Positions 1 through 11,385 of a DNA stretch of 64,000 nucleotides are shown here, in pieces. How positions within the stretch are numbered: position 1 is the first letter of the stretch; each line of letters starts with the position of its first letter. Origin of the DNA: Alteromonas sp. RKMC-009 (lineage in GTDB: Bacteria > Pseudomonadota > Gammaproteobacteria > Enterobacterales > Alteromonadaceae). Location: contig NZ_CP031010.1 of the NCBI RefSeq assembly GCF_003584565.2, positions 4,030,001-4,094,000 on the forward strand. Reading direction: 5' to 3'. The position numbers and the translations under genes are program-made. Under the pieces are notes generated by a model, which saw nothing but the letters and a program-made list of their open reading frames with translations, did no database searches and was not told the DNA's origin.

Positions 1-1320
1 ACACTTAAAGTGATGGAACGCCATGGCATGGCTGTCGTCACATTAAATAAGAAAGCACTCAACGCCCTGCGCAAGAGTAAGGACGTTGATATCGCCCCTG
101 ATCCGGTGCGGGAGTTAATGGCCCAGTCCACGCCATATGGTTACACCATGGTACAGGCGAATCAGCTGATCCAGTCTGATACCAGCGCCCGCAAAGTCTG
201 TATTATTGATACCGGTTATAATCTGGGTCATCCGGATTTACCGGGCACCAATGACGGGGTTACCGGAATTGGCAATAACAGTGCAGTGGGTAACTGGTAT
301 AACGATGGCAACGGCCACGGAACGCATGTTGCCGGTACGATTGCCGCCTATGACAATTCAGAGGGTGTGATCGGTGTCTATCCCGGTGCCAGCCTGCATA
401 TTGTGAAAATATTCAACGACAACGGTGACTGGACTTACGCCTCTGACATCATTACTGCTATCGACCAGTGTCAGGATGCCGGCGCTGATGTGGTTAACAT
501 GAGTTTAGGGGGCTCAGGCTCGTCTTCGGCAGAAGCGTCTGCCATGCAGGGTTTCACAGACGATAACATGCTGCTGGTCGCCGCAGCCGGTAACGCCGGC
601 AACAGTTCACTGTCTTACCCTGCCTCCTACGATGCCGTAGTATCTGTTGCAGCCGTTGATTCCGGTAAAAACCGCGCCAGCTATTCACAGTACAACTCGC
701 AGGTGGAAATTGCCGGCCCCGGCAGTTCAGTCTACTCCACCTATCCGGACAGCACCTACGCCACCCTCAGCGGCACATCTATGGCCACGCCACACGTTGT
801 CGGTGCAGCGGCCCTGGTCTGGAGCTTTCATCCCCAGTGCAGCGCTACGCAGATTAGAAACGCGTTAAATGCCACCGCAGAAGATCGTGGCAGTTCAGGC
901 AGAGATAACCAGTACGGTTACGGCATTGTGCGGGTAGCGGAAGCAAACAGCTACCTGAACAACAACGGTTGTGATGGCAGCGGTAACGGCGGTGGAGACC
1001 CGACCGATCCGGGTGTGGAACCGGTATCAGGACAATTAACAGGATTATCAGGTTCACGGTCATCCTGGGATCGCTACACCTGGGATATCCCGGCTGGCGT
1101 TTCCACGATGACAATTCAAATCTCCGGCGGCAGTGGTGATGCCGATCTGTATGTGAGATACGGCAGCCAGCCTTCCACATCGGCCTATGATTGTCGTCCT
1201 TACAAGAACGGCAACAGTGAGGTGTGCACGTTTACTGCACCGGCTGACGGCACCTGGCATATCGGCCTGAGAGCTTACAGCACTTACAGCAACGTAACGT
1301 TAAGTTACAGCTACGAGTAG
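1..1320 (+). CDS. Secreted subtilisin-like serine protease (S8), 5' end outside window
   Basis: The reading frame is open from base 1, so the start, signal peptide and most of the inhibitor propeptide lie upstream; at least 439 codons are visible. The S8 catalytic triad is complete. Counting from the GTG at base 10, Asp67 is in the CIIDTGYNLGHPDL block, His103 in GNGHGTHVAGT and Ser257 in SGTSMATPHVVGAA. A Gly/Asp/Pro-rich linker (about residues 318-336) leads to a C-terminal pre-peptidase (PPC) beta-domain of about 100 residues (SGGSGDADLYVR, then a conserved Cys pair), which is typical of exported marine proteases and usually removed or used for substrate binding. The family is secreted and degrades extracellular protein for nutrition. 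It converges on nqrM across a shared hairpin. The assignment to S8 is firm; specificity cannot be read from sequence. Confidence 0.93.
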   Translation, partial: TLKVMERHGMAVVTLNKKALNALRKSKDVDIAPDPVRELMAQSTPYGYTMVQANQLIQSDTSARKVCIIDTGYNLGHPDLPGTNDGVTGIGNNSAVGNWYNDGNGHGTHVAGTIAAYDNSEGVIGVYPGASLHIVKIFNDNGDWTYASDIITAIDQCQDAGADVVNMSLGGSGSSSAEASAMQGFTDDNMLLVAAAGNAGNSSLSYPASYDAVVSVAAVDSGKNRASYSQYNSQVEIAGPGSSVYSTYPDSTYATLSGTSMATPHVVGAAALVWSFHPQCSATQIRNALNATAEDRGSSGRDNQYGYGIVRVAEANSYLNNNGCDGSGNGGGDPTDPGVEPVSGQLTGLSGSRSSWDRYTWDIPAGVSTMTIQISGGSGDADLYVRYGSQPSTSAYDCRPYKNGNSEVCTFTAPADGTWHIGLRAYSTYSNVTLSYSYE

Positions 1321-1324
1321 AAAC

Positions 1325-1355
1325 AAAAATGGCCGGACATTCGTCCGGCCATTTT
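1325..1355. terminator. Bidirectional Rho-independent terminator between the protease and nqrM
   Basis: A 13-bp perfect stem (AAAATGGCCGGAC at 1326-1338 with GTCCGGCCATTTT at 1343-1355) has a 4-nt loop. It has an A-run on one side and a T-run on the other, so it can stop both converging transcripts. Confidence 0.85.
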
Positions 1356-1391
1356 CATCATCACAGAGTGTATGCTGATAAACATGAGTAT

Positions 1392-1625
1392 TTACAGGAT
1401 CTGGTTATCCTTCCACTCAGCAATTTTCTTCTGTCTGGCTTCTTCACGTTCCAGGCGCATTTTCTTACGGTCACACGGCTCAGGACAATCACAGGCTTTC
1501 TCAATACCCAGTGCGCCTAAACCGCCACAACTGCCGGAAATGGACTTCTTCTGGATCAGATAACCCACAGCCATTGCCAGTACCATGGCAAGAAAAAACA
1601 CAAACGCGAGGATAAATGTAGACAT
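1392..1625 (-). CDS. nqrM: NQR maturation factor NqrM (DUF539)
   Basis: A protein of 77 residues with one N-terminal membrane helix (about residues 4-24) and four cysteines at 33, 45, 47 and 51 in the NqrM pattern (SGSCGG, then ACDCPEPC). NqrM is needed for assembly of Na+-NQR, probably by delivering iron to the Cys4 Fe site between NqrD and NqrE. Two ATG codons are adjacent; the second (1625) is preferred because it lies 6 nt from an AGGAG ribosome site, against 3 nt for the first. It starts about 9 nt after the apbE stop, so it is the last gene of the nqr transcription unit, the usual position in Vibrio and Alteromonas. Confidence 0.92.
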   Translation of the reverse strand: MSTFILAFVFFLAMVLAMAVGYLIQKKSISGSCGGLGALGIEKACDCPEPCDRKKMRLEREEARQKKIAEWKDNQIL

Positions 1626-1634
1626 CATCGTCTC

Positions 1635-2657
1635 CTAATTCTTAACTTCAACCATAGTATCAAACTCAGGAGATGCATACTCCTCAAAGCCATCTGCTGT
1701 GCGACGAATTAAGAAAACGGCAAGATGTTCTTTCTCCGCCAGCGCTTTGGCTTCATCCCACCCCATCACATTAAACGCAGTGGCAAGGCCATCTGCAGTC
1801 ATAGACGACGGGTCCACCACCGTTACCGACACCAGATTATGAGTAATGGGTTTACCGGTACGGGGATCAATCAGATGCGAATAACGCTTACCGTCCATTT
1901 CATAGTAATTACGGTAATCCCCTGAGGTGGCAATGGCATTCGTACCAATAGAGACAATTTTCTGCACCGAGCGTTCCGTTGAGACCGGCTTCTCAATGGC
2001 TATTAACCATTCCTCACCATTCCCCCGCTCGCCTTTAACACGCATTTCACCGCCGATTTCCACCAGGTAGTTGTGCAGATCATGCTTTTCCATAATCGCA
2101 GCAACCTGGTCTACACCGTAGCCTTTGGCAATAGTCGACAGGTCGACATAAACCATTGGATGCGTTTTCTTCAGACCCTGTTCTGAAATACTGATTTTAT
2201 CCAGCCCGACATACTCACGGACTTCAGAAATCTGCTCTTCAGATGGCACCTTTTCAGGACGTTTGTTCGGACCAAAGCCCCACAAATTCACCAGCGGTCC
2301 CACTGTTACGTCCAGCACGTTATGACTCAGCTTACCGAGCCTGATAGCTTCAGTCACCACCAGTGAAGTTTCGTCACTTAACGGAAATGGCGTGGTGTAA
2401 CGATTCTGGTTAAAACGGGATAATTCTGATGTGGGGTCATAGGTCGACATCAGTTTATTAATTTCTACTAACCGGGCATCAATAGCCTCTTGCAGACCAT
2501 CAACCTGACCACGATCATCCACCACATACTTAACATTGTATGTGGTGCCCATGGTATTTCCGTGTAAATGCACAACCTGTTTGGCTTCCTCACCACAGGC
2601 ACTAAGAAAGAGTACAACGAAAGCAAGTACACTAAAACGCAGATACTGATTAATCAC
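1635..2657 (-). CDS. apbE: FAD:protein FMN transferase ApbE (lipoprotein)
   Basis: This 340-residue protein begins with a lipoprotein signal (lipobox LSAC, Cys21), so it acts on the periplasmic face. ApbE motifs are present in order: HGNTMGTTYNVKYV near residues 32-45, the SELSRFNQ block, LVNLWGFGPNKRP, the DLSTIAKGYGVDQVA helix, the VEIGGEMRVKG strand, and the Mg-binding DPSSMTADGLATA segment. The enzyme uses FAD to attach FMN covalently to threonines in SGAT-type motifs. Its clear local substrates are NqrC (Thr224) and NqrB (Thr228), encoded just upstream. A hairpin in the 63-nt gap after nqrF suggests expression at a lower level than the pump subunits. A further possible substrate is the DUF2271 protein at 15.5 kb. 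Confidence 0.95.
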   Translation of the reverse strand: MINQYLRFSVLAFVVLFLSACGEEAKQVVHLHGNTMGTTYNVKYVVDDRGQVDGLQEAIDARLVEINKLMSTYDPTSELSRFNQNRYTTPFPLSDETSLVVTEAIRLGKLSHNVLDVTVGPLVNLWGFGPNKRPEKVPSEEQISEVREYVGLDKISISEQGLKKTHPMVYVDLSTIAKGYGVDQVAAIMEKHDLHNYLVEIGGEMRVKGERGNGEEWLIAIEKPVSTERSVQKIVSIGTNAIATSGDYRNYYEMDGKRYSHLIDPRTGKPITHNLVSVTVVDPSSMTADGLATAFNVMGWDEAKALAEKEHLAVFLIRRTADGFEEYASPEFDTMVEVKN

Positions 2658-2676
2658 TTCTTATCCTTATCTATTA

Positions 2677-2701
2677 AAAAAGGGGGCGATGCCCCCTTTT
2701 T
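2677..2701. terminator. Hairpin between nqrF and apbE (partial terminator)
   Basis: A perfect stem AAAAAGGGGGC / GCCCCCTTTTT with a 3-nt loop is followed on the minus strand by a T-run. It lies between two genes of one likely operon, so it probably attenuates transcription into apbE-nqrM rather than ending it completely (inference). Confidence 0.8.
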
Positions 2702-2720
2702 CAATTATACCGTTTGCTGA

Positions 2721-3950
2721 TTAACCACCAAAGTCATCAAGCAGGATATTTTCGTCTTCTACCCCAAGATCTTTCAGCATGTTGATAACAGCTGCGTTCA
2801 TCATGGGAGGACCACACATGTAGAATTCACAATCTTCCGGAGCAGGGTGATCTTTCAGATAGTTCTCAAGCAAGACATTGTGGATGAAACCGGTATAGCC
2901 ATCCCAGTTGTCTTCAGGTTGAGGGTCAGAAAGTGCAACATGCCATTCGAAGTTGTCATTCTCGGCAGCCAGCTCATCGAAATCTTCAACATAGAACATT
3001 TCGCGCAGTGAACGGGCACCGTACCAGAATGTGATCTTACGATCGGTTTTCAGACGACGAAGCTGGTCGAAGATGTGTGAACGCATAGGTGCCATACCTG
3101 CACCACCGCCAACAAACACCATTTCTGCGTCAGTTTCTTTCGCGAAGAATTCACCGAACGGACCAGAAATCGTTGCTTTATCACCTTCTTTCAGGCTCCA
3201 GATGTACGAAGACATTTTACCGGCAGGCAGAGTCAGGTTATTAGGCGGCGGCGTAGCAATACGCACGTTCAGCATAATAATACCTTCTTCTTCCGGGTAG
3301 TTCGCCATGGAGTAAGCACGGATAGTTTCTTCGTCGACTTTAGACTCGATGTCAAAGAAACCAAAGCGCTCCCAGTCACCACGGAACTTCTCAGGAATGT
3401 CGTAATCTTTGTATTTCACGTGATGGGGTGGCGCCTCAATCTGAATGTAACCACCGGCACGGAAAGGTACGCTTTCACCGTTAGGAATTTTAAGCTTAAG
3501 CTCTTTGATGAACGTGGCTTTGTTGTCGTTAGAAATAACTTCACAATCCCACTTTTTAACACCGAAGATTTCTTCTTCCAGTTCAATTTTCATGTCCTGC
3601 TTAATAGCAACCTGACATGATAAACGACAACCTTCACGGGCTTCACGCTTAGTGATGTGATCAAGCTCAGTTGGCAGAATTTCACCGCCACCTTCTTTGA
3701 TGTCTACACGGCACTGACCACAAGAACCACCACCACCACATGCTGATGATACGAAAATACCCGCTTCAGCAAGTGCGCCCAGCAGTTTACCGCCTGGCTG
3801 TGTAGTAATCGCTTTCTCAGGATCATCGTTGATCATGATAGTCACGTCACCGCTTGGTACTAACTTAGATTTGGCAAACATGATAATAAATACCAGTGCC
3901 AGAACGATGACAATGAACATGCCAACGCCAAGTAACATTTCTATACTCAT
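2721..3950 (-). CDS. nqrF: Na+-NQR subunit F (NADH dehydrogenase, FAD and 2Fe-2S)
   Basis: This 409-residue subunit is the electron entry point of the sodium-pumping NADH:quinone oxidoreductase. One N-terminal membrane helix (about 5-25) precedes a ferredoxin domain with Cys71, Cys77, Cys80 and Cys112 as the 2Fe-2S ligands. Next comes a ferredoxin-reductase-like domain with the FAD motif RAYSMANYP (from residue 211), the NAD-binding [12 protein letters not shown] (about 281) and a C-terminal CGPPMM motif. Electrons pass NADH to FAD to 2Fe-2S and on to NqrB/C. The ATG has an AAAGGAG ribosome site. Length matches the usual 407-409 residues. Confidence 0.97.
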   Translation of the reverse strand: MSIEMLLGVGMFIVIVLALVFIIMFAKSKLVPSGDVTIMINDDPEKAITTQPGGKLLGALAEAGIFVSSACGGGGSCGQCRVDIKEGGGEILPTELDHITKREAREGCRLSCQVAIKQDMKIELEEEIFGVKKWDCEVISNDNKATFIKELKLKIPNGESVPFRAGGYIQIEAPPHHVKYKDYDIPEKFRGDWERFGFFDIESKVDEETIRAYSMANYPEEEGIIMLNVRIATPPPNNLTLPAGKMSSYIWSLKEGDKATISGPFGEFFAKETDAEMVFVGGGAGMAPMRSHIFDQLRRLKTDRKITFWYGARSLREMFYVEDFDELAAENDNFEWHVALSDPQPEDNWDGYTGFIHNVLLENYLKDHPAPEDCEFYMCGPPMMNAAVINMLKDLGVEDENILLDDFGG

Positions 3951-3970
3951 TTATATGCTCCTTTGCGTTA

Positions 3971-4579
3971 TTACAGTGCGATACCAGTGAAAGACTGGAA
4001 GCCTAACGCCATCAGACCTGCGATCATGAACACAGAGCCCAGACCACGTACACCATCTGGCATATCAGCATATTTCAGTTTTTCACGAACAGCGGCCAGC
4101 AGAACGATAGCTAACGCCCAGCCCATACCACTACCTACACCGTAGACAATACTTTCAGTGAAGTTATATTCACGTTGAACCGCGAATGCCACACCACCGA
4201 AGATTGCACAGTTAACTGTGATTAGCGGAAGGAAGATACCCAGAGCGTTATATAACGCAGGGAAAAACTTATCTAACGCCATTTCCAGAATCTGTACTAA
4301 CGCAGCAATAACGCCGATAAACGTCAGGAAGTTCAGGAAGCTTAAGTCTGCATCAGGGAAACCGGCCCATGCCAGCGCACCCGGAGCAAGAATGTTTACA
4401 TAGATAACCTGGTTTACCGGTACAGAGATACCCAGTACCACAATAACGGCTACACCCAGACCCATCGCTGTTTTTACTTTCTTAGATACGGCCAGAAACG
4501 TACACATACCCAGGAACAACGACAGCGCCATGTTCTCGATAAAAATCGAGCGAACGAATAAAGACAGATAATGTTCCAC
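3971..4579 (-). CDS. nqrE: Na+-NQR subunit E
   Basis: A 202-residue integral membrane subunit with six predicted helices, homologous to NqrD in inverted topology. Cys26 (LGMCTFLA) and a second cysteine in [10 protein letters not shown] are the family's ligands for the intramembrane iron centre shared with NqrD, on the sodium and electron route. The start is GTG, 6 nt after AAGGAG, and only 3 nt separate it from the nqrD stop, which implies translational coupling. Confidence 0.96.
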   Translation of the reverse strand: MEHYLSLFVRSIFIENMALSLFLGMCTFLAVSKKVKTAMGLGVAVIVVLGISVPVNQVIYVNILAPGALAWAGFPDADLSFLNFLTFIGVIAALVQILEMALDKFFPALYNALGIFLPLITVNCAIFGGVAFAVQREYNFTESIVYGVGSGMGWALAIVLLAAVREKLKYADMPDGVRGLGSVFMIAGLMALGFQSFTGIAL

Positions 4580-4582
4580 GAA

Positions 4583-5215
4583 TTACTCCTTAGGCTCGAC
4601 TTGTTCCGGACGGAAAGTACGGATAATCCATACCATGCCACCGATCAGGAAGAATGAGCTGAATGGCAGGATCAACAGGCCATTGCCCTGATACCAGCCA
4701 CCGTTTTGTACCAGCGGCAGAATTTCGAAACCAAGGATGGTGCCGAAGCCGAACAGCTCTTTAACTGTACCGATACAAATCAGAATGAAAGAGTAACCCA
4801 GACCATTACCAATACCGTCCAGGAAGCTCATCAGCGGAGGACTCTTCATCGCATACGCTTCTGCACGACCCATTACGATACAGTTGGTGATGATCAGACC
4901 AACGAATACTGAGAGCTGTTTGGATACCTCGTAAGAGTAAGCCTTCAGGATTTGGTCTACCACGATTACCAGAGAAGCGATGATGGTCATCTGAATGATG
5001 ATACGTACGCTTGACGGAATCTGGTTACGGATTGCCGAGATAAACAGGTTAGAGAACGCCACAACGCTTGTCAGCGCCAGCGACATAACCAAAGCTGTTT
5101 CCAGCTTAGTTGTAATCGCCAGTGCAGAACAGATACCCAGTACCTGCAGGGCGATCGGGTTGTTGTCTAAAATCGGTCCAAAGAGGACCTTTTTCATTTC
5201 TTTAGTGTCAGCCAC
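4583..5215 (-). CDS. nqrD: Na+-NQR subunit D
   Basis: A 210-residue membrane subunit, the length usual for Vibrio NqrD. It carries Cys29 ([10 protein letters not shown]) and the Cys of [14 protein letters not shown], which with the NqrE cysteines coordinate the intramembrane iron centre. The start codon is GTG with an AAAGGGG site upstream. It lies between nqrC and nqrE with gaps of 12 and 3 nt. Confidence 0.96.
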   Translation of the reverse strand: MADTKEMKKVLFGPILDNNPIALQVLGICSALAITTKLETALVMSLALTSVVAFSNLFISAIRNQIPSSVRIIIQMTIIASLVIVVDQILKAYSYEVSKQLSVFVGLIITNCIVMGRAEAYAMKSPPLMSFLDGIGNGLGYSFILICIGTVKELFGFGTILGFEILPLVQNGGWYQGNGLLILPFSSFFLIGGMVWIIRTFRPEQVEPKE

Positions 5216-5227
5216 GATAAGACCCCT

Positions 5228-5992
5228 TTATGAACGCCATGCTTGTTTCTTAAGGAACGGACCGAAGCCCTGCTCGCCTACCCAGTACTGAATTGTGTTT
5301 TCAACACCATTACTGGTCAGGGTTGCGCCGGAAAGTGCATCTACAGAGTAAGGATTATCAGGGTTAGCATTTTTCTTAACCTCGATAGCAACATCACCGT
5401 TTTCGTACAGCTTCTTGCCATCCCACTTTGCCTGCCATGCAGGGTTTTGCACTTCACCGCCAAGTCCCGGCGTTTCTTTCTGCTGGTAGTAAATCAGTTC
5501 TTTCACAGTTTCACCGTCGGCATCAACTGCCAGGAAACCGTACATCAGATCCCACAGACCGCTACCGTGTACCGGCAGGATCACGCGGGTAACTTCACCG
5601 GCGTCATTGTGAACCAGATAGACACTGGCAACATTAGGACGACGTTGGAAGCCAACATTGCTGTTTACCACTTTGGTGCTTGTCTCAGTTACTTTTGCAG
5701 CTTTGTACATGTCGAAATCAGGTGAAGGCATTTCAGTGAATTCACCAGAGTCTAAGTCGACAAAACGGCGCTCAACAAACTCATCAAATTTTGCATTGAT
5801 GGTGTCGTTGCTCATGCCAGTCTCATACAGACCTGCAGCAGTAAGAATGTTTGTTTGCTTATCCAATTGGGCGTTTGTTTGTTGCAGTGAACGCAGGCCA
5901 ACAGCCGCACCCGACACAACAATTGAACAAACCAGACAGACGGCAACTACTACGCCAACTGTTTTTCCTAAAGATTCTTTCTTAGCCGACAC
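5228..5992 (-). CDS. nqrC: Na+-NQR subunit C (FMN-bound)
   Basis: This 254-residue protein has one N-terminal membrane anchor (about 11-32) and a periplasmic FMN-binding domain. The flavinylation motif [10 protein letters not shown] is near the C terminus; Thr224 is the predicted covalent FMN site modified by ApbE. It starts with GTG, 6 nt after GGAGGG, and overlaps the end of nqrB by 11 nt, a sign of coupled translation. Confidence 0.96.
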   Translation of the reverse strand: MSAKKESLGKTVGVVVAVCLVCSIVVSGAAVGLRSLQQTNAQLDKQTNILTAAGLYETGMSNDTINAKFDEFVERRFVDLDSGEFTEMPSPDFDMYKAAKVTETSTKVVNSNVGFQRRPNVASVYLVHNDAGEVTRVILPVHGSGLWDLMYGFLAVDADGETVKELIYYQQKETPGLGGEVQNPAWQAKWDGKKLYENGDVAIEVKKNANPDNPYSVDALSGATLTSNGVENTIQYWVGEQGFGPFLKKQAWRS

Positions 5993-7181
5993 GAGCTACC
6001 CTCCGCTTGATATTGCTTTGCGCGACGAAATAGTCGAACAGTGGCGCCCACAAGTTGGCAAACAGAATGGCCAACATTACACCTTCAGGGAAGGCAGGGT
6101 TGAGGACGCGGATCAGTACCGTCATGAAACCAATGAAGATACCGTATGCCCACTTACCTTTATTGGTAAACGACGCTGATACAGGGTCAGTTGCCATGAA
6201 GAACATACCAAAGGCAAGACCACCTACAACGAAGTGCCAATGAGCAGGCATTGCAAACATCGGGTTAGTGTCGCTGCCAATCATGTTAAGCAGAGTAGCA
6301 AAGAAGGCTACACCTACTGCAACACCGGCAACAATACGCCAGCTTGCAATTCGCATATACATGATGAACAGACCACCAATCATGATAGCCAGTGCAGATA
6401 CTTCACCCGCAGAACCTGAAATGGTTCCGATGAAGCTATTCATCCACTGATCCATGTTGCTGTAATCTAAGTTACCGGAAGCCGCCTGGCTTAAAGATGT
6501 AGCACCTGAGAAACCATCGGCTGCTACCCATACCTGGTCACCTGAAATTTGTGCAGGGTACGCAAAGTATAAGAAAGCACGGCCAGACAGTGCAGGGTTA
6601 AGGAAGTTACGGCCAGTACCACCAAAGACTTCTTTAGCGATAACAACACCAAAAGTAATACCCAGAGCAACCTGCCATAATGGAATCGTTGCGGGCAGTG
6701 TCAGTGCGAACAGAACAGAAGTAACAAAGAAACCTTCGTTAACTTCGTGCTTACGAACTGATGCAAAAAGGACTTCCCAGAAACCACCTACTGCGAACGT
6801 TACTGCGTAGATTGGTAACCAGAAGCAGGCACCGTAGAAGAACAGGCCTAATCCGCCGGCACTGGCCAAATCACCACCTAATGCAGTGAAAATAGCTGCC
6901 TGCCAGCTGTCTGGTACAGTTGCACCGGCACCCAGCGCGTCTTGCGCTTGCAAACCGATGTTGTACATACCGAAGAACATGGCCGGGAATGTTGCCATCC
7001 ATACCATGATCATAATACGTTTCAGGTCGATGCTGTCACGAACATGAGTACCGGCTTTGTTTACTTTACCGGGAGTATAAAAAATCGTTGCCGCTGCTTC
7101 ATACAGTGCATACCACTTTTCATACTTACCACCCGGTTCAAAATCCGGCTCGATTTTTTCCAGATACGCTTTCAAACCCAT
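5982..7181 (-). CDS. nqrB: Na+-NQR subunit B (FMN and riboflavin; sodium channel subunit)
   Basis: A 399-residue polytopic membrane protein with about ten helices. The flavinylation motif [11 protein letters not shown] puts the covalent FMN on Thr228. The family also binds riboflavin and forms the main sodium path. A conserved segment [23 protein letters not shown] precedes the motif. The ATG follows the nqrA stop by 3 nt, with GAGGG as ribosome site. Confidence 0.96.
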   Translation of the reverse strand: MGLKAYLEKIEPDFEPGGKYEKWYALYEAAATIFYTPGKVNKAGTHVRDSIDLKRIMIMVWMATFPAMFFGMYNIGLQAQDALGAGATVPDSWQAAIFTALGGDLASAGGLGLFFYGACFWLPIYAVTFAVGGFWEVLFASVRKHEVNEGFFVTSVLFALTLPATIPLWQVALGITFGVVIAKEVFGGTGRNFLNPALSGRAFLYFAYPAQISGDQVWVAADGFSGATSLSQAASGNLDYSNMDQWMNSFIGTISGSAGEVSALAIMIGGLFIMYMRIASWRIVAGVAVGVAFFATLLNMIGSDTNPMFAMPAHWHFVVGGLAFGMFFMATDPVSASFTNKGKWAYGIFIGFMTVLIRVLNPAFPEGVMLAILFANLWAPLFDYFVAQSNIKRRVARVG

Positions 7182-7184
7182 GAC

Positions 7185-8522
7185 TTAACCCTCTTTCTCA
7201 ATGGTGGTTAAACAACTGCGCAGGATTGGACCGTAGCTGTATTTGCCCGGGCACACGTAAGTACACAGAGCTAAATCTTCTTCGTCCAATTCAAGGCAAC
7301 CCATTGCCTGAGCACTGTCCGTATCGCCCGCAATCAAATCACGTAACAACAGTGTAGGAAGAATATCTAATGGCATAACACGCTCATAGTTACCGATTGG
7401 TACCATCGAACGCTCTGAACCATTAGTGGTGGTTGTCATGTCGTAATCTTTCGACGACAGGTGACCTAAATAAGCACGGGTTACAGAGTGCTTATCAGAA
7501 CCCGGCGTGATCCAGCCGAGGAATTTCTTCTCACGACCTTCTTTTAACGCTGAAACCTGTAAGTGATAACGGCCTAAGAAACCGTGAACACCTTGCGCTG
7601 TAGTACCGTTCAGGACAGAACCTGACACTGTACGTACTTCACCATCAACCAGTTCACCGGCTGTCAGCTCTGCAATGTCAGCACCCAGAAGTGTTCTGAC
7701 CAGGCGAGGATTTTTCGCAGCAGGACCTGCCAGCGAAACAACGCGACGGTTGTCCAGTTCACCGGTAGTCACGGTAGCACCGAACGCAAGAACGTCCTGG
7801 TAGTTAACAGACCAGACGGTTTTCTTGGCACCAACCGGATCAAGGTTGTGAATGTGCGTACCCGCAAGACCTGCAGGGTGCGGACCGCCAAACTCAGCAA
7901 CGTCTACAGTCGCATCACCGGTAGACACTGACGCGCCTGCGGCTTTACAAACGTAAACCTTGCCACCACTCAGTTGCTTCAGCACTTTCAGGCCGGCAAC
8001 AAAATCATCACTGCGCTCAGCGATGATTGCCACAGGATCTGCAGCAAGCGGGTTGGTATCCATTGCATTCACGAAAATGGAGGATGGTACAGAACCTAAA
8101 GCAGGTACTTTACTGAACGGACGCGTGCGTAACGCAGTCCACAGACCGGAGTCCACCAGTAAGGTTTGCAGTTGTTCCTGAGAAGCGTTTGCGATCTGGT
8201 CTGCAGCAATTTTCTCAAAAGTAACAGCTTCGTTACCTTCGATTTTTACTACTACAGATTGAAGAACACGTTTAGCACCACGGTTTACCTCTACCACTTC
8301 GCCCGCAGCTGGTGCAGTAAACTTAACGCCCGGATTCTTTTTGTCTTCAAAAAGAATCTGGCCTTTAGCCACTTTGTCACCAACCTGGACATGCATGGTA
8401 GGACGCATGCCAACATATTCTTCTCCCAGAACGGCAACGCGCGTGACAGCAGATCCATCGGAGATTTGCTGTTGCGGCGCTCCCTTAATAGGGAGGTCGA
8501 GACCTTTCTTGATTTTTATCAT
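7185..8522 (-). CDS. nqrA: Na+-NQR subunit A
   Basis: This 445-residue cytoplasmic subunit, first gene of the operon, binds quinone in the complex. The frame is open further upstream, but the start at 8522 is chosen because it gives [14 protein letters not shown], the conserved NqrA N terminus, and a family-typical length; the upstream 25 codons look like untranslated leader. The ribosome site is weak (no clear AGGAG), unlike the rest of the operon. N-terminal barrel-sandwich and Rnf-like regions are recognisable ([19 protein letters not shown]). Confidence 0.95.
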   Translation of the reverse strand: MIKIKKGLDLPIKGAPQQQISDGSAVTRVAVLGEEYVGMRPTMHVQVGDKVAKGQILFEDKKNPGVKFTAPAAGEVVEVNRGAKRVLQSVVVKIEGNEAVTFEKIAADQIANASQEQLQTLLVDSGLWTALRTRPFSKVPALGSVPSSIFVNAMDTNPLAADPVAIIAERSDDFVAGLKVLKQLSGGKVYVCKAAGASVSTGDATVDVAEFGGPHPAGLAGTHIHNLDPVGAKKTVWSVNYQDVLAFGATVTTGELDNRRVVSLAGPAAKNPRLVRTLLGADIAELTAGELVDGEVRTVSGSVLNGTTAQGVHGFLGRYHLQVSALKEGREKKFLGWITPGSDKHSVTRAYLGHLSSKDYDMTTTTNGSERSMVPIGNYERVMPLDILPTLLLRDLIAGDTDSAQAMGCLELDEEDLALCTYVCPGKYSYGPILRSCLTTIEKEG

Positions 8523-9162
8523 ACGTAATCGCACTACTCTAATAGAAGAACCCTTATGCATGACTGCAGCATCCGCTGCCTGCATGCAGAAGCGCACTTA
8601 CTAAATTAGGTATCCGTCACCTAAACTATTTATTGATTTTCCGTTGCAGCGTTCATGCACTCACCTTGCGGCGTTGCAAACTTCGATACGTGCCGGGATA
8701 TTATCGTTATATTTTTATAGGGCCGGACATCAGCTGAAACCTGCACACATGCTATTGCCGGTGCGGTACTGAAGCGTGAGCCGGAAGCAGAGATATAAAT
8801 ACCCTCTACTTAACTACGGGATTTTAGCATTATCGCAGCACTTTAGGCTATGCAAATAATGGATTATCCACAATTTTTGTTAATTTTTAATATAACCACT
8901 GTGTGTTTTTCGCTATGTAATCGTTACATCCGCCTCAGCCAAAACTCTTCTATTGTAGTCTATCTTTGGTCTGACGCTTAACGGGGTCACACATTGTAAT
9001 GCCATGACATAAGTCACTGGTTGGGATTGGCGGCGAAAGTCTACCACAAAGTTTTTCGAAACTGACTAAGACTTAACGCCTAATTACTGCGTGTTAACCC
9101 TTATTGCATAAATTTCATCCACATTGTCAAAACACACTTTGCAGATACATTAAAAAATGTAC
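8523..9162. other. Long intergenic region upstream of nqrA
   Basis: About 640 bases without a credible gene, between the nqrA start and the fabV terminator (both flanking genes are on the minus strand, so this is the nqr promoter and leader region). AT-rich patches around 8705-8720 and 8845-8920 could hold -10 elements, but I found no convincing -35/-10 pair, operator or riboswitch. The stretch 8553-8595 has overlapping short TGCATGCAG-like repeats of unknown meaning. Confidence 0.5.
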
Positions 9163-9188
9163 AAAAAAGCCGTCTGTCACGACGGCTT
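9163..9188 (-). terminator. Terminator of fabV
   Basis: The stem AAGCCGTC / GACGGCTT (9167-9174 with 9181-9188) has a 6-nt loop. On the minus strand it is followed by a run of T residues, 18 bases after the fabV stop. Confidence 0.85.
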
Positions 9189-9206
9189 CTGCAAAATATT
9201 AATGAA

Positions 9207-10385
<1,179 letters not shown>

Positions 10386-10500
10386 AGTAGTTTTTCCTTT
10401 ATTAATTGTGCGCGTATTGTAATAGCGTCTGTCGGGATAACAACTCTGAGCAGATCCAGCTCTGAATTATTAAAGAGAAAAGTCGTCAAAGATGCAAAGA

Positions 10501-10522
10501 GCGGCAGTCAGATGACTGCCGC
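10501..10522 (-). terminator. Hairpin after fklB, probable terminator
   Basis: GCGGCAGT and ACTGCCGC form a perfect stem 10 nt past the fklB stop. On the minus strand the stem is followed by TCTTT, a weak T-run. Confidence 0.55.
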
Positions 10523-10531
10523 AGCAGGCAG

Positions 10532-11152
10532 TTAACCCAGAATATCCAGCAGTTCTACATCAAATACTAATGTAGAGTACGGTGCAATTGCGCCACCCGC
10601 ACCTTGTTCGCCGTAGGCCAGCTCATAAGGGATATACAGTTTCCACTTAGAGCCAACAGGCATCAGTTGCAGTGCTTCAGTCCAGCCACGGATAACACCG
10701 TTAACAGGGAATTCTGCAGGCTGACCGCGCTTGTAAGAGCTGTCGAAGACAGAACCGTCAATCAGTGTACCGTGGTAGTGAACACGCACATTGCTGTCAG
10801 CAGCAGGCTTGTCGCCTTCACCGGCTTCGATGATTTCATACTGCAGGCCGCTTTCAGTCACAGTGACTTCTTCACGCTCGGCGTTCTTTGCCAGGTATGC
10901 TTCACCTTCTTCGATTACCGCTTTGCTTTGCTCAGCTTTAGCAGCCTGCATACGCTGATGGATTTCGCCGAACGCATTACGCAGGGTATCGGTGTCAACC
11001 TGTGCTGCCTGGCCGTTAAACGCATCGCTTAACCCTTCTACAACTGCTTCTAGCGCAAGGCCTTCGAATGGGTTAGATTTAAGTTGCTCTCCCATTTGGA
11101 AACCAACACCGTAACTTGCTTGCGTTTCTACGCTGGTATATTTATCGGTCAC
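10532..11152 (-). CDS. fklB: FKBP-type peptidyl-prolyl cis-trans isomerase
   Basis: A 206-residue protein, the length of E. coli FklB (FKBP22). An N-terminal alpha-helical dimerisation region (about 1-90) precedes a C-terminal FKBP domain with VRVHYHGTLIDGSVFDSSYKRG, VIRGWTEALQLMPVGSKW and IPYELAYGEQGAGGAIAPYSTLVFDVELL. It catalyses proline isomerisation during protein folding. No signal peptide is visible, so it should be cytoplasmic. The start is GTG, 5 nt after AGGAG. It is divergent from ppc across 233 bp. Confidence 0.93.
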   Translation of the reverse strand: MTDKYTSVETQASYGVGFQMGEQLKSNPFEGLALEAVVEGLSDAFNGQAAQVDTDTLRNAFGEIHQRMQAAKAEQSKAVIEEGEAYLAKNAEREEVTVTESGLQYEIIEAGEGDKPAADSNVRVHYHGTLIDGSVFDSSYKRGQPAEFPVNGVIRGWTEALQLMPVGSKWKLYIPYELAYGEQGAGGAIAPYSTLVFDVELLDILG

Positions 11153-11337
11153 ATTGACTCCTGAAATTAAATTACAAGATTTGTTTATTTTTTGGGCTAA
11201 TTATGACTACATTGAAGGCCAAGAAATAACCTGCCGGCAAGTTTACCATATCGGGCTGCAACATGCTTGGGGCTTGGGATTTGTTAAATGAACTTTTCAT
11301 TAAGGTTTAATTTATAACTCAAAGTGGTTAGACAAGT

Positions 11338-11364
11338 TTGACAATTTTGAAGTAAGGTTATGGG
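11338..11364 (+). promoter_or_regulatory. Possible sigma-70 promoter of ppc
   Basis: A perfect TTGACA at 11338 is followed after a short 15-nt spacer by TATGGG at 11359. The spacing is short and the -10 imperfect, so this is only a candidate. Confidence 0.3.
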
Positions 11365-11385
11365 CATATACAGTAGGAGGATGCT

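Noticed and set aside
854..1180. A 108-codon minus-strand frame inside the protease gene
   Set aside because: It lies wholly opposite a clear protease coding region and shows no recognisable domain.
5658..6179. A 173-codon plus-strand frame across nqrC and nqrB
   Set aside because: It is antisense to two well-identified subunits that overlap; codon pattern follows the real genes.
9163..9188. Shared AAGCCGTC/GACGGCTT stem in the fabV and ppc terminators as an uptake-signal pair
   Set aside because: Only two copies were seen and the other terminators differ, so chance or common terminator composition is enough.
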